A DNA stretch of 64,000 nucleotides from Tunturiibacter gelidiferens (lineage in GTDB: Bacteria > Acidobacteriota > Terriglobia > Terriglobales > Acidobacteriaceae). Position numbers and translations under genes: made by a program. Shown one piece after another: positions 1 through 8,803 of this stretch. Every line of letters begins with the position of its first letter. The stretch's first letter is position 1. The notes under the pieces are model-generated. The model had not been told where the DNA came from. It saw nothing but the letters and a program-made list of their open reading frames with translations, and ran no database searches. The stretch lies in NCBI RefSeq assembly GCF_013410115.1, contig NZ_JACCCV010000002.1, forward strand, positions 2,170,001-2,234,000, read 5' to 3'.

Positions 1-546
1 GTCGGCCATTCTGTCAGCTCGATGATCGGTGCGCTCGCCGCGATTGAACAACCTGAATATTTCGCAAGTCTCACTATGATCGGTCCGTCGCCTTGCTATA
101 TAAATTCTGGCGACTACAAAGGTGGCATGGAACGCGGTGACGTCGAAGATTTGCTCGAGTCGCTTGAGAGCAACCATGTCGCTTGGTCCGCCACGATGGC
201 GCCAGTAATTATGGGCAACCCCGAGACGCCAGAACTTGCCGATGAACTGCAAGCAAGCTTTTGTAGGATGAACCCTTTCCTTGCGAACCACTTCGCACGG
301 GTGACCTTCTTGTCCGACAATAGGTCCGATCTCGTGAAAGTCAGAACGAACACTTTGATCGTGCAGTGTAGAAAAGATGCGATCGCTGGCACAAGCGTGG
401 GAGAATATGTTCACAAGTGCCTTCCGACGAGCGAATTCGTAATGATCGACGCGACGGGACACTGTCCACACATGAGCGCTCCGAAAGAAGTGGTCAAAGC
501 TCTGCAGAACTTTCTGCACGAGAAACCCTTCCCATTATTGGCCTAG
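1..546 (+). CDS. rsbQ: RsbQ-type alpha/beta hydrolase (5' end outside window)
   Basis: The reading frame is open from base 1 and starts inside the nucleophile elbow GHSVSSM, so the N-terminal part of the hydrolase (oxyanion strand and first helices) is missing. The remaining protein carries MIGPSPCY, the acid CRKDAIA and the catalytic His in GHCPHMS, the pattern of Bacillus RsbQ. RsbQ-like proteins are serine hydrolases related to the plant D14/KAI2 receptors. They feed a hydrophobic ligand or hydrolysis signal to a partner PAS domain. The stop lies about 130 bases inside the downstream kinase frame, so translation is probably coupled and the kinase's PAS domain is the likely partner. Family assignment is strong; the ligand is unknown. 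Confidence 0.85.
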   Translation, partial: VGHSVSSMIGALAAIEQPEYFASLTMIGPSPCYINSGDYKGGMERGDVEDLLESLESNHVAWSATMAPVIMGNPETPELADELQASFCRMNPFLANHFARVTFLSDNRSDLVKVRTNTLIVQCRKDAIAGTSVGEYVHKCLPTSEFVMIDATGHCPHMSAPKEVVKALQNFLHEKPFPLLA

Positions 547-1979
547 ATAGCTCCTTTGCGGCGAATGCATTAGAGTCGCTCCCAAGCGGTTTCGTTGTGA
601 TCGCGGAAAATGGGACCTTTCTCCACGCTAATGAGAAGTTCCTCGCAATGGTTGGCCGGGATCGCGGTGAACTAACGGGACTGAACCTCGACGACCTGCT
701 CACCCGTGGGAGCGTTATCTTCTACGAGACGCAATTCCTGCCGAGCCTTCGATTGCGTGGCTCCCTCGATGAGATTGTTTTGACCATCCGGCGGCCTGAC
801 GGCAGTCAAGTCCCCGCCTTCGTAAACGCCGCCGTTCATACGGATGAGAGCAGCAAGCTCACACGCTTTCACCTAAGTGTCTTCGGCGCGGGGCAGCGAA
901 GGCTCTACGAGTCTGAACTTCTGAGGGCGAGGCGCGAATTCGAGGAGGTTGCCGAAATCGTGCGCCGATCCGCGGACGGCATCATTCGATTGAGTACACG
1001 CGGCCAGGTCGAGAGCTGGAATAACGGCGCGGAGCAGATCTTCGGATATACGGCGGTGGAGGGTAAGGGGCGAACGCTGCAATCGCTTTTTATACCTGAT
1101 GCAATGGGAGACACAGAAGAGAGACTCCGACGTGGCGAGGAAGTCCACCGCGAAACCCTCGCCCTCCATCGATCGGGCCGCTCTATTGACGTCTCGGTGA
1201 GCCTGACGCCGCACATGGAAGCTCCCGGGACGCTCGTCGGCTTTTCAGCCATTATCCGCGATACAACCGACCGCAAGCGGGCGGAAAAAGCTTTACTGCA
1301 AAGCGAAAAGCTCGCTTCTGCTGGACGGCTGGCCAGCTCCATCGCACACGAGATCAACAACCCGCTTGAGTCCGTAACGAACCTGCTCTACATTCTGAGT
1401 TCTCGCGTCGCTGATCCGGAGACACTACAGTACGTTATGACTGCGCAGGAGGAACTCGCACGCGTCTCCCACATCGCAACACACACTCTGCGGTTTCATA
1501 AGCAAAGTTCCAATCGAACGGAAGTCGACCTTCAGGCACTCGCTGATTCGGTGCTGTCTCTCTATCGTGGAAGACTGCAAAACTCAGGCATTGTCGCGAC
1601 AACCGATTGCCAAACGAGCCCTCCCCTCCTATGTTTTGAAGGGGAGCTGAGACAAGTGCTAGTGAATCTTGTGGCCAATGCGTACGACGCCATGCGCCAT
1701 GGGGGAAAGCTAGTGATCCGCGCCCACAGGAGCCGAAACCGCAAGATTGGGTCGGAAGGAGTTCGGCTGCTTGTCGCAGACAATGGGACCGGGATGGATT
1801 CGGATGTGCAGGGACAGCTTTTTGAACCGTTCTTTTCGACAAAAGGCATCGGAGGTACGGGTCTTGGCCTCTGGATCACCAAAGACCTGATAGCAAAAAG
1901 TGGTGGAACTATCGCGGTGCGAAGCACGACTCGTCCGGGAAGATCGGGAACAGTAATCAGCCTATTCTTCTCCAATTGA
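417..1979 (+). CDS. PAS-PAS sensor histidine kinase, RsbQ partner
   Basis: Cytoplasmic hybrid-free histidine kinase with no membrane segment. Two PAS domains are seen, roughly residues 50-160 and 175-290. The second ends in the PAC-like IIRDTTDRKRAE, followed by the HisKA helix with phospho-acceptor His near residue 311 (SSIAHEINNPL). The ATPase domain has N box NLVANAYDAM, G1 DNGTGMD and G2 GTGLGLWI. The start is uncertain: no in-frame ATG precedes the first PAS domain. GTG at 417 is the only good upstream candidate and makes the gene overlap the hydrolase by about 130 bases. The arrangement fits a hydrolase-PAS bipartite sensor with a kinase output instead of the PP2C phosphatase of Bacillus RsbP. 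The next gene, a receiver protein, is the likely phosphotransfer target. Confidence 0.85.
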   Translation: MPSDERIRNDRRDGTLSTHERSERSGQSSAELSARETLPIIGLDSSFAANALESLPSGFVVIAENGTFLHANEKFLAMVGRDRGELTGLNLDDLLTRGSVIFYETQFLPSLRLRGSLDEIVLTIRRPDGSQVPAFVNAAVHTDESSKLTRFHLSVFGAGQRRLYESELLRARREFEEVAEIVRRSADGIIRLSTRGQVESWNNGAEQIFGYTAVEGKGRTLQSLFIPDAMGDTEERLRRGEEVHRETLALHRSGRSIDVSVSLTPHMEAPGTLVGFSAIIRDTTDRKRAEKALLQSEKLASAGRLASSIAHEINNPLESVTNLLYILSSRVADPETLQYVMTAQEELARVSHIATHTLRFHKQSSNRTEVDLQALADSVLSLYRGRLQNSGIVATTDCQTSPPLLCFEGELRQVLVNLVANAYDAMRHGGKLVIRAHRSRNRKIGSEGVRLLVADNGTGMDSDVQGQLFEPFFSTKGIGGTGLGLWITKDLIAKSGGTIAVRSTTRPGRSGTVISLFFSN

Positions 1980-2164
1980 GGAAATTTATAGCGATAAGGT
2001 TGCGTTCTTCGCTCCTTCCGCTCTTGGCTGATGGCTAGGATGATATGGCGCCAATCTGTTGTTGCAAATCTGGCTGGCCAAATGACCAAATACGCCATGC
2101 GGACGCCAACTTTCTAGAATCCGCTATCCGATTTTGGCCGGCGATACGCATCTTAGGTATAACG

Positions 2165-2542
2165 ATGGAAAACCCCTTCGAAACGCAGCCCAGTATCTTC
2201 GTAGTCGACGACGAAGAAGAAATCGCGAAGATGTTCGCTGTCGTGTTGCAGATGAATTTGTTCAACGCCGTTCCATACTTTGACCCGCTAGCAGCGTTGG
2301 AGGCTGCAAGGATTAGTCCACCTGATTACCTATTGACCGACGTAATGATGCCGGGACTGAACGGAGTCGAACTGGCGATGGCGGTTAGGGCTATCGCACC
2401 TGGGTGCAAGATGTTGATTTTCTCTGGACAGGAATCTTCGGGAGCGATGATCGAAATTGCAAACGAACAAGGGTACGATTTCACGCTCGTCCTCAAACCG
2501 ATTCACCCAACAAAGATGGTTGAATTGATACGCGGGTTATAG
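2165..2542 (+). CDS. Single-domain response regulator (receiver only)
   Basis: A 125-residue CheY-like receiver. Acidic pair in VVDDEEE (residues 15-16), phospho-acceptor Asp59 in LLTDVMMPG, switch Ser87 in IFSGQ and Lys111 in LKPIHP. There is no output domain, so it acts by protein contact or as a phosphorelay intermediate. ATG 2165 begins just before the first strand. A longer frame from 2045 adds about 40 residues unlike any receiver and is rejected. It lies 185 bases after the PAS kinase and is probably its cognate partner. It closely resembles the receiver at 8249-8614, including the FSGQ and KP[IV]HP motifs, so the two pairs look like paralogues. Confidence 0.85.
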   Translation: MENPFETQPSIFVVDDEEEIAKMFAVVLQMNLFNAVPYFDPLAALEAARISPPDYLLTDVMMPGLNGVELAMAVRAIAPGCKMLIFSGQESSGAMIEIANEQGYDFTLVLKPIHPTKMVELIRGL

Positions 2543-2671
2543 AAGCAGAGAAGATAGATTGCACTCCGATTCCGCCTGCCTAAAGCGGCGGCTTCGAGAG
2601 TTCGCCACGGCGCGGCGGCTGGCTAAAGCCGTTCTTCGACGAGACTTCGATACTGGCTGGTGTTTGCGTGC

Positions 2672-3313
2672 ATGCTAGCGCCCTCAAAGCTACCTCAGTC
2701 GACCAAGCGCAGACTGAGGAGCTCACGCTGGCGAGTCGACACTTCGCGCACGTATAAAAATGCGTTTACAACCAAGACCCGCGGGAAGGCGTCTCACCAC
2801 TTCGTGCTTGTGCCTGAGTCGATACGCGAGTTTTTTCGCTGCAAGATACTGCGCCCCCTGCTGCGCCAACTACGTGGAGGTGTATCACCCCGCCGTCTAG
2901 CGTGGAGTTTGGCACTGGGAATAGTCATTGGGATCAACCCTTCGGTGGGACTCACCACTCTTATGGTGATTATGATCGCTTGGGCGTTCGGCTTGAATCA
3001 GATCGCATCGCAGGTCGGTGCGCATGCAATGACACCCATCCACTTACTCTTGTTTATCCCGTTCATTCAGTTAGGAGTACATCTTTTTCACACTAGCCGT
3101 CTTCCGCTAAGCCGACAACAGATCGAGCATCTGAGCCATCACCCTTGGAGACTAATTCGTGATATCTGGCAATGGGAGTGGCATGCACTTGTCGTTTGGG
3201 GCCTGGTGGGTGCAATCGCGATGCCCTTGATCGCAATTTATCTCCGGCGGGCTCTGGTGCTGCTGATGCGTCGCCACCGAACTCTGTTCCGTTCGCGTCC
3301 CGCCCAGGGCTGA
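2672..3313 (+). CDS. DUF2062 membrane protein
   Basis: The core, about residues 70-200, matches the DUF2062 family: RLAWSLALGIVIGINPSVG followed by a hydrophobic helix, a loop, a second helix LLLFIPFIQLGVHLF, and a C-terminal membrane helix before a basic tail. These are small inner-membrane proteins of unknown role, often near glycosyltransferase or polysaccharide genes. The start is uncertain. GTG 2660, ATG 2672 and an internal GTG at 2811 (leading into PESIREFFRCK) are possible. The basic, low-complexity first 45 residues look less conserved, so the shorter form may be the true one. Confidence 0.6.
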   Translation: MLAPSKLPQSTKRRLRSSRWRVDTSRTYKNAFTTKTRGKASHHFVLVPESIREFFRCKILRPLLRQLRGGVSPRRLAWSLALGIVIGINPSVGLTTLMVIMIAWAFGLNQIASQVGAHAMTPIHLLLFIPFIQLGVHLFHTSRLPLSRQQIEHLSHHPWRLIRDIWQWEWHALVVWGLVGAIAMPLIAIYLRRALVLLMRRHRTLFRSRPAQG

Positions 3314-3550
3314 TCAATCCAAAATCTCTTGCTGAATTTTTGCTGCTGTTTTGGCTGACAGTGGCTTCGTGGCTTTACCACGATCTAGGGTTGGAACAGC
3401 TGCCTTTCGAGCGGCTTTCACAGTCGCAGCATGTATCGCGGATGCCACCGTCTGATCAACCAGACCTCCGCTAACGCCACTCTTCATAGCATTCTTGACT
3501 GCTTTATCAAGTGTCTCTATAGCTCTCTTTTCGGATTTTTTCCTAGCCAT
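3314..3550 (-). CDS. Small Ala/Lys-rich protein of unknown function
   Basis: Predicted 78-residue basic protein starting MARKKSEKR. The ATG at 3550 has a clear Shine-Dalgarno AGGGAG four bases upstream; a longer in-frame start at 3640 has none. The protein is helical in character, with no signal peptide or membrane segment, and is rich in Ala, Lys and Thr. It converges tail to tail with the DUF2062 gene with no gap. I do not recognise a family. The strong ribosome site and composition support a real gene, possibly nucleoid-associated or ribosome-associated, but that is only a guess. Confidence 0.55.
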   Translation of the reverse strand: MARKKSEKRAIETLDKAVKNAMKSGVSGGLVDQTVASAIHAATVKAARKAAVPTLDRGKATKPLSAKTAAKIQQEILD

Positions 3551-3836
3551 TACACTCCCTTGGTAAGCAGCTCGTGCCGCAATTACATATTGTACGAGGG
3601 TTATCGTCTGTACCCGTCGATGGTTGCCAGCGTCCGGCAAGTTTGAAGCGAAAGCACGCTACCGACTTTCGCAGCATCCTTACCTGGCTAATCCGCGCCC
3701 TTCTCATTATCTGTCTTATAACCCCGTTCACTTTGCTCTGTCCTTTGATCGTTTCATGTGTTGCGACCTCAGACTGTTTGGGCCATATGCGCCGGATATG
3801 GAAGATCCAAGGGAACCGCGTGCTACACTTCCGCGC

Positions 3837-3998
3837 ATGCCTCTAATAGTCATTCTCATCATCTTGTTAGTTCTCTTTGGCGGGGGCGGCTACTACATGG
3901 GCCCTGGAATCGGATACTACGGCGGCGGCGGCATCAGCCTGATTCTCGGGTTGATCGTCATTTACCTGCTATTCGGTCGAGGACGAGGTCGACTCTAA
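3837..3998 (+). CDS. DUF3309-family small membrane protein
   Basis: 53-residue protein with hydrophobic segment LIVILIILLVLFGG, a glycine/tyrosine-rich turn (YYMGPGIGYYGGGG) and a second hydrophobic segment SLILGLIVIYLLFGRG. This two-helix, glycine-rich layout is that of DUF3309 proteins, common in soil bacteria and of unknown function. ATG 3837 is chosen because it begins exactly at the first helix; upstream in-frame sequence is unlike the family. It stands alone, with no obvious operon. Confidence 0.6.
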   Translation: MPLIVILIILLVLFGGGGYYMGPGIGYYGGGGISLILGLIVIYLLFGRGRGRL

Positions 3999-4311
3999 GC
4001 AATCCATCGCGCACCTAATGACTAATGTCTCCTAATGATCCACTGACGACGGGTTCTGTGGCAGACTCCACAAAGTGGCCGCCCGGAGATGCTGCAGCAG
4101 GACCTAGGCACAGAGAGATGGCCTGATCTAGCACCGCAGGAAAAGGTTGAAGCTACGCCTAAACAAAAAGGCCGTCCAGGGACGGGCTCTTTGTCCGCCT
4201 AACGGGCGGACCACGCAATCGCTGATTTCTGCGTCTATGTAAGTACGTCTGTGAGCAAGACGCCGGACGATTCCAAACATTGCGTTGCACGGGTGCGCAG
4301 AGGAGATTGCG
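3999..4311. other. Intergenic stretch with tandem GC-rich hairpins
   Basis: No gene is seen here. Around 4168-4211 there are two adjacent small hairpins. The first is an A-run followed by CCGTCC/GGACGG with a 2-base loop. The second is GTCCGCC at 4193-4199 pairing with GGCGGAC at 4205-4211. The U-run after the first stem (CTCTTT) is weak. They may end transcription before the SRPBCC gene, but the spacing to the previous stop is long. Confidence 0.4.
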
Positions 4312-4950
4312 ATGTCCCATGCCTTAAAAGAAAAGCCCTACGCGGAAGAGCTGCCAGCCGCTGGACCGGTCGGCACAATTCTCGACGGACGTTATCTACC
4401 TATGCCTCGAGATAAAGATGGAAAGCTTTGGGTGAGAACTTCTGTACTGGTTCAGGCGAGCCCAAGTGACCTGTATGCGAGGTGGCGCGACGTTGCGGCT
4501 GCATCTGTCTGGCAGGAGCAGATCATCCATGTAGTTGTAACGGGCGAACGAACCTCCCATTGGGTTATGAAGAACCACGACAAAACCATTGAATGGGATT
4601 CCGAGATTCTGGCAGACGAACCTGGGAGACGAATCGCGTGGCAATCAGTTGGTGAAGATTTCAACAGTGCAGATGAGGTGATCTTCGAGGGTGCGCACGG
4701 CGATCGCGGGACTATTGTGACGTTGCTCCAAGAATTCCGCATGGGCAAGCTGGCTAGCGCGTTGCAAGCGTTTGCGGGCCGCAATCCGAAACAGGCTGCG
4801 ATTGAGAATCTGCGTCACTTCAAAGCTTTAATTGAAACCGGCGAGATTCCTAGAACCGAAGGTCAACCGCACGGAGATAGAGGCATTAGCGGAAAGATCA
4901 AGGCTTCCATATATGGCGAAAAGGTTCCTATTCCAACCCTTTCAAACTGA
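4312..4950 (+). CDS. SRPBCC (polyketide cyclase/dehydrase-like) protein
   Basis: 212-residue soluble protein. From about residue 45 it shows the START/SRPBCC strand-helix pattern (WVRTSVLVQASPSDLYARW, then TIEWDSEILADEPGRRIAWQS, then VTLLQEF) typical of small hydrophobic-ligand-binding cyclase-like proteins. ATG 4312 has an AGAGGAG ribosome site at good distance; an upstream TTG frame does not. It sits 46 bases before a zinc-dependent alcohol dehydrogenase and then an SDR, a grouping recurrent in acidobacteria, so the three probably form one redox or stress operon. The ligand is unknown. Confidence 0.75.
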   Translation: MSHALKEKPYAEELPAAGPVGTILDGRYLPMPRDKDGKLWVRTSVLVQASPSDLYARWRDVAAASVWQEQIIHVVVTGERTSHWVMKNHDKTIEWDSEILADEPGRRIAWQSVGEDFNSADEVIFEGAHGDRGTIVTLLQEFRMGKLASALQAFAGRNPKQAAIENLRHFKALIETGEIPRTEGQPHGDRGISGKIKASIYGEKVPIPTLSN

Positions 4951-4996
4951 GTCCTAACCAATCCCACGTTTCCAGGAACCTGCTTCGGAGGTAGTT

Positions 4997-6187
4997 ATGA
5001 AGGCTGTCTGTTGGATGGGCAAGAGCAAGCTAGAGACACTCACAGTATCTGACCCACAGCTTTTGAATCCGCACGATGCAATTATTAAGGTTACGCGGAC
5101 CGCAATCTGTGGCTCAGATCTGCACCTCTATGACGGATTTATTCCGACCATGGAATCAGGCGACATTCTTGGGCATGAGTTCATGGGCATTGTCGAAGAA
5201 GTGGGAAATGAAGTCACCAATCTGCGTCGAGGTGACCGCGTCGTTGTACCTTTCACGATTGCCTGTGGCAATTGTTTCTTCTGCAAAAAGAAGATCTGGG
5301 CAGCGTGTGACAATAGCAATCCGAATGCCCATCTAATGGAGGCGGCTTATGGATATTCTGGCTCTGGCCTCTTTGGCTACTCGCATATGATGGGTGGCTA
5401 TGCGGGCGGGCAGGCGCAGTATGCTCGTGTTCCTTTCGCGAATGTAGGTCCTTTGAAGATCGAAAGTAACCTCCCGGATGAGAAGGTGCTCTTCCTTTCC
5501 GATATTTTCCCGACCGGTTACATGGCGGCTGAGAATGCACAGATTCTGCCAGGAGATACGGTTGCGGTATGGGGTTGCGGACCTGTCGGGCAGTTCGCTG
5601 TGGCAAGCGCATTTATGCTTGGCGCTGCGCGAGTGATCGCGATTGATCGTCTTCCGGAACGTCTTGAGATGGCGCGAAGCCTCGGTGCAATTACGGTCGA
5701 TTATTCTGAGGAGGATGTCAGCGTACTTACCGCACTCAAGGATTTAACCGGAGGGATAGGGCCGGACGCCTGCATTGATGCGGTAGGCCTCGAAGCTCAT
5801 TCTGCACAGTTGCAAGGAACTTACGACAAAATCAAAGTCGCTTTGATGATGGAGACGGATCGGCCTAGCGTACTCCGACAGGCGATTCAGGCTGTGCGTA
5901 AGGGCGGCACGCTGTCAGTACCCGGGGTTTACGGCGGCCTCCTGGACAAAGTACCGTTTGGGGCGGCCTTTGGTAAAGGCATCACCATGAAGATGGGCCA
6001 GACGAACATGCATAACTACATGAAGCCTCTGCTTGATCGGATCGAGAAGGGACAAATCGATCCAAGTTACATCATCTCTCATCGCATCACGCTTGAGCAG
6101 GCTCCCGCGATGTACGAAGTTTGGAGAGACAAGAAAGAAAATGTGACGAAGATCGTGATCGATCCTTGGGCAGAAGCCGCATCTTGA
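4997..6187 (+). CDS. Zinc-dependent alcohol dehydrogenase, formaldehyde-dehydrogenase-like
   Basis: 396-residue MDR-superfamily enzyme. Catalytic zinc ligands are Cys38 (ICGSD) and His60-Glu61 (GHEF). Structural zinc cysteines are 90, 93, 96 and 104 with the canonical C-x2-C-x2-C-x7-C spacing. The cofactor fold shows WGCGPVGQF, followed about 20 residues later by an acidic AIDRLPERLEMA, favouring NAD. Length and the inserted loop after the structural zinc site resemble glutathione-independent formaldehyde dehydrogenases. A GGAGG ribosome site precedes ATG 4997. The substrate cannot be fixed from sequence. Confidence 0.85.
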   Translation: MKAVCWMGKSKLETLTVSDPQLLNPHDAIIKVTRTAICGSDLHLYDGFIPTMESGDILGHEFMGIVEEVGNEVTNLRRGDRVVVPFTIACGNCFFCKKKIWAACDNSNPNAHLMEAAYGYSGSGLFGYSHMMGGYAGGQAQYARVPFANVGPLKIESNLPDEKVLFLSDIFPTGYMAAENAQILPGDTVAVWGCGPVGQFAVASAFMLGAARVIAIDRLPERLEMARSLGAITVDYSEEDVSVLTALKDLTGGIGPDACIDAVGLEAHSAQLQGTYDKIKVALMMETDRPSVLRQAIQAVRKGGTLSVPGVYGGLLDKVPFGAAFGKGITMKMGQTNMHNYMKPLLDRIEKGQIDPSYIISHRITLEQAPAMYEVWRDKKENVTKIVIDPWAEAAS

Positions 6188-6243
6188 AGGGCCTTGTGGG
6201 CGAATGCTACTAAACTCACCGCAATCTCTGGAGATCCCGAAAT

Positions 6244-7252
6244 ATGAGTTCCGCTAATCCAATTTCCCGCCGTGATCTTGTTGCCAATCTAGGAACGGGC
6301 GTCGCAGCCGCCACGGTCGCAGCGGCTGTATCGACTGCGCAAGCTCAGACAACGGCTGTTAACATCGCTGCCCCTTTTGTCGACCCGACCTCCAAATATC
6401 CGAAACCACCATATCCAGGGCAATCACAACCATGCCTGGACTCGCCAGTAAGATGAACCCAAGACCGGATCACGGGGAGACAAGCTACAAGGGGTCGGGC
6501 CGTTTGAAGGGACGCAAAGCTCTTATTACCGGCGGAGATTTCAGGCATGGGGAGGGCCGCCGCGATCGCTTATGCGCGAGAGGGTGCTGATGTTGTCATC
6601 AGCTATTACCCTTCGGAGGAGCCTGATGCACGCGAAGTTGTTGAACTGATTAGAGCTGAAGGACGTAAGGCCATCCAGATCCCAGGCGACCTTCGCGAGG
6701 AGAGTTACTGTAAGGAACTTGTAAGTAAAACGATCGAAGCGCTTGGCGGCTTTAGATATCATCGTCTCCAACGCTGGACGTCAACAACAGTGCGAAGACA
6801 TCCTTCAACTCACCACGGAAGCCTTCGACGCCACCATGAAGACCAACATCTACGCTCCGTTCTGGATCATCAAGGCGGCACTACCTCACATGCAGCAGGG
6901 TTCTTGTATCATCGCAACCACGTCTGAGCAGGCCTATGATCCTGCGGGCAACTTGTATGACTATGCTCAGACCAAGGCTGCGACTATGAACTACGTTAAA
7001 TCGCTGGCGAAGCAATTTGGCCCTAAAGGAATTCGGGTAAACGGAGTCGCGCCGGGCCCGATTTGGACACCGCTTCAGGTTTCAGGCGGAGCCACCCAAG
7101 ATCATCTAATTCATTTCGGCGAAACTTACCCACTACGCCGAGCAGGACAGCCAGCCGAACTCGCAAGCATTTATGTGCAACTCGCAGCAAACGACGCTAG
7201 CTACACGACTGGCAACATTTATGGAGCAGGTGGGGGCGCAGGCCAGCCGTAA
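6244..7252 (+). pseudogene. Exported SDR oxidoreductase broken by three 1-base indels
   Basis: The first frame encodes a twin-arginine-like leader (SRRDLV then an Ala-rich core ending AQAQ) and a proline-rich linker. Near 6433 the frame is lost: inserting one G restores PGLASKMNPRPDHGETSYKG and the strand KALITGGD. Near 6540 one extra T breaks the Rossmann loop; removing it gives GGDSGMGRAAAIAYARE. Near 6752 another extra T separates EALGG from LDIIVSNAGRQQ. The rest, with the YDYAQTKAA active site and INGVAPGP-like RVNGVAPGP, is intact to 7252. The order and motifs are those of a periplasmic-leader SDR found with SRPBCC/ADH genes. Either a recent pseudogene or three sequence errors. Confidence 0.85.
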
Positions 7253-7400
7253 CGTGGTTCAGATAATTCCACTTCAGATTACTAACTAGTTTGAGCGTCT
7301 ACAAGATTCGATCCAAGTCCGCCACACACGATAGCGGTCGAATCGCTATGTCACAAATACTCTTTGAAGATATCCATTGAGCTGCGCGGTTCGTAAGCAG

Positions 7401-8153
7401 TCATGATGCTCTCTGGATCGGTAACACAATTCGAAACACCGTCCCGCTTTTGTTTTGCCTATTGCTTGTGCGGTACCGAATGGCGCCGCCGTGCCCTTGA
7501 ACTATTTCTCTGACGATCCAAAGGCCTAAACCGTTTCCTTCAGACTTGTTGCTCTTGAACGAGTCGAATAGTGTGTTCTGGATCGATCTCGGAATTCCCG
7601 AACCATTGTCAGCAACCGTGATGATCGCGTTCAAGCTGCGGATGGCAACACGAACGTGAAGATTTCCGGAGTGTGGAACAGCGTCCAAAGAATTCAAGAG
7701 AAGATTGGTTAGAACCTGAAAGATTTCACCCTTGTTCACACAAGCCCGTGCAACATCGGATGAGCGAGTCTGAACATTAATCCTCTTTTTTGCAATCTGT
7801 TCCCGATGAAGTTTAAGGGCGGACGTGGCCAAATCAACCAGATCAACCTCTTTCGATTCCGCGTCCACACGAATGAACGTAAGACTTCTGGTGGTGATCT
7901 CCGCTAAACTGCGGAGCTGAAGGTCCGCCTCATCAAGGTATTCGGTGCTTTGTGGTTGGGATTGGCCCGACGATCTGGCCAAGAAGATAAGGTTAGTTAA
8001 AGCAGCGAGGCGATTGTTGACCTCATGCATGGTCGCACCGACCAACCTACCCGCCAGTGCAAGCTGGTGATAGCGTCTAAGATTCTCTTCACAGGCTTTG
8101 AGCTTTTGACCTTCGTCCTCAAAGGAGCCGCTAGAAACGAAGGGCGAGTCCAT
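7401..8153 (-). CDS. Cytosolic histidine kinase without sensor domain
   Basis: 250 residues. A short N-terminal coiled stretch is followed directly by HisKA with phospho-acceptor His43 in TMHEVNNRL, then the ATPase domain: N box QVLTNLLLNSLDAV, G1 VADNGSGIP, G2 GNGLGLWIV. No membrane or PAS segment exists, so the input must come from a partner protein. The usual HExxNPL proline is Arg here. It follows the receiver gene at 8249-8614 by 95 bases on the same strand, and the pair probably works together. Its catalytic core resembles that of the PAS kinase at the window start. Confidence 0.8.
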   Translation of the reverse strand: MDSPFVSSGSFEDEGQKLKACEENLRRYHQLALAGRLVGATMHEVNNRLAALTNLIFLARSSGQSQPQSTEYLDEADLQLRSLAEITTRSLTFIRVDAESKEVDLVDLATSALKLHREQIAKKRINVQTRSSDVARACVNKGEIFQVLTNLLLNSLDAVPHSGNLHVRVAIRSLNAIITVADNGSGIPRSIQNTLFDSFKSNKSEGNGLGLWIVREIVQGHGGAIRYRTSNRQNKSGTVFRIVLPIQRAS

Positions 8154-8248
8154 GACTATCTGAGGACATTAGGGAACGAAAGGTTGGCCTAAACCAGCTA
8201 CCACTTAACTCGATACTTCACCTGTTTGTTGCACGATGAATTCGGAAG

Positions 8249-8614
8249 TCAACTTCGTAGCTTTACAAGAAGATCAGCCGGATGGACGGGCTTGGACAGG
8301 AGGTCGAAGTCGTAGCCCTGCTCCCGCGCTTTTTTCAGCAGATCTACAGTCGCGGCTTGTCCCGAGAAGAGCAGCACTTTACACTTTGGCTGCGTTCGAC
8401 GGAAGTGGATAGCCAATTCAACTCCGGTCATGCCTGGCATCACAACATCGCTGATGAGAAGATCTGGCGTCAGGTCGACAGAAGCAGCAATGGCCTTGTC
8501 CGGGTGATCAAATGCGCTCGCCTTAAAACCAGCTTGATTTAAAATGACGGCAAGGGTGTGGGCGATCACCACTTCGTCGTCTACTACGAAAACCACACGA
8601 CTCGTATCCGGCAC
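8249..8614 (-). CDS. Single-domain response regulator
   Basis: 121-residue receiver with acidic pair Asp12-Asp13, phospho-acceptor Asp56 (LLISDVVMPG), Ser84 (LLFSGQ) and Lys108 (LSKPVHP). No output domain. It is transcribed before the sensorless histidine kinase. Together with 2165-2542 it forms a pair of receiver paralogues in the same window, each beside a similar HExNN kinase. Confidence 0.85.
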   Translation of the reverse strand: MPDTSRVVFVVDDEVVIAHTLAVILNQAGFKASAFDHPDKAIAASVDLTPDLLISDVVMPGMTGVELAIHFRRTQPKCKVLLFSGQAATVDLLKKAREQGYDFDLLSKPVHPADLLVKLRS

Positions 8615-8803
8615 TTGGTCTCCTGACTCCCCATGTAGGATACCTCAGTGATTATTGACCTGCTGCTTGTCAGGAAATGATGGGAGTTTTTACTTTCTAT
8701 GCAAATGGCGGGGTGGATGGAGACATCCCATAACGATAGGGATGACGTCTCCGTTACAGGAAGCTATGGAAACTCGATCAGTTGTCGCTCTGAGGGGAAC
8801 GAT

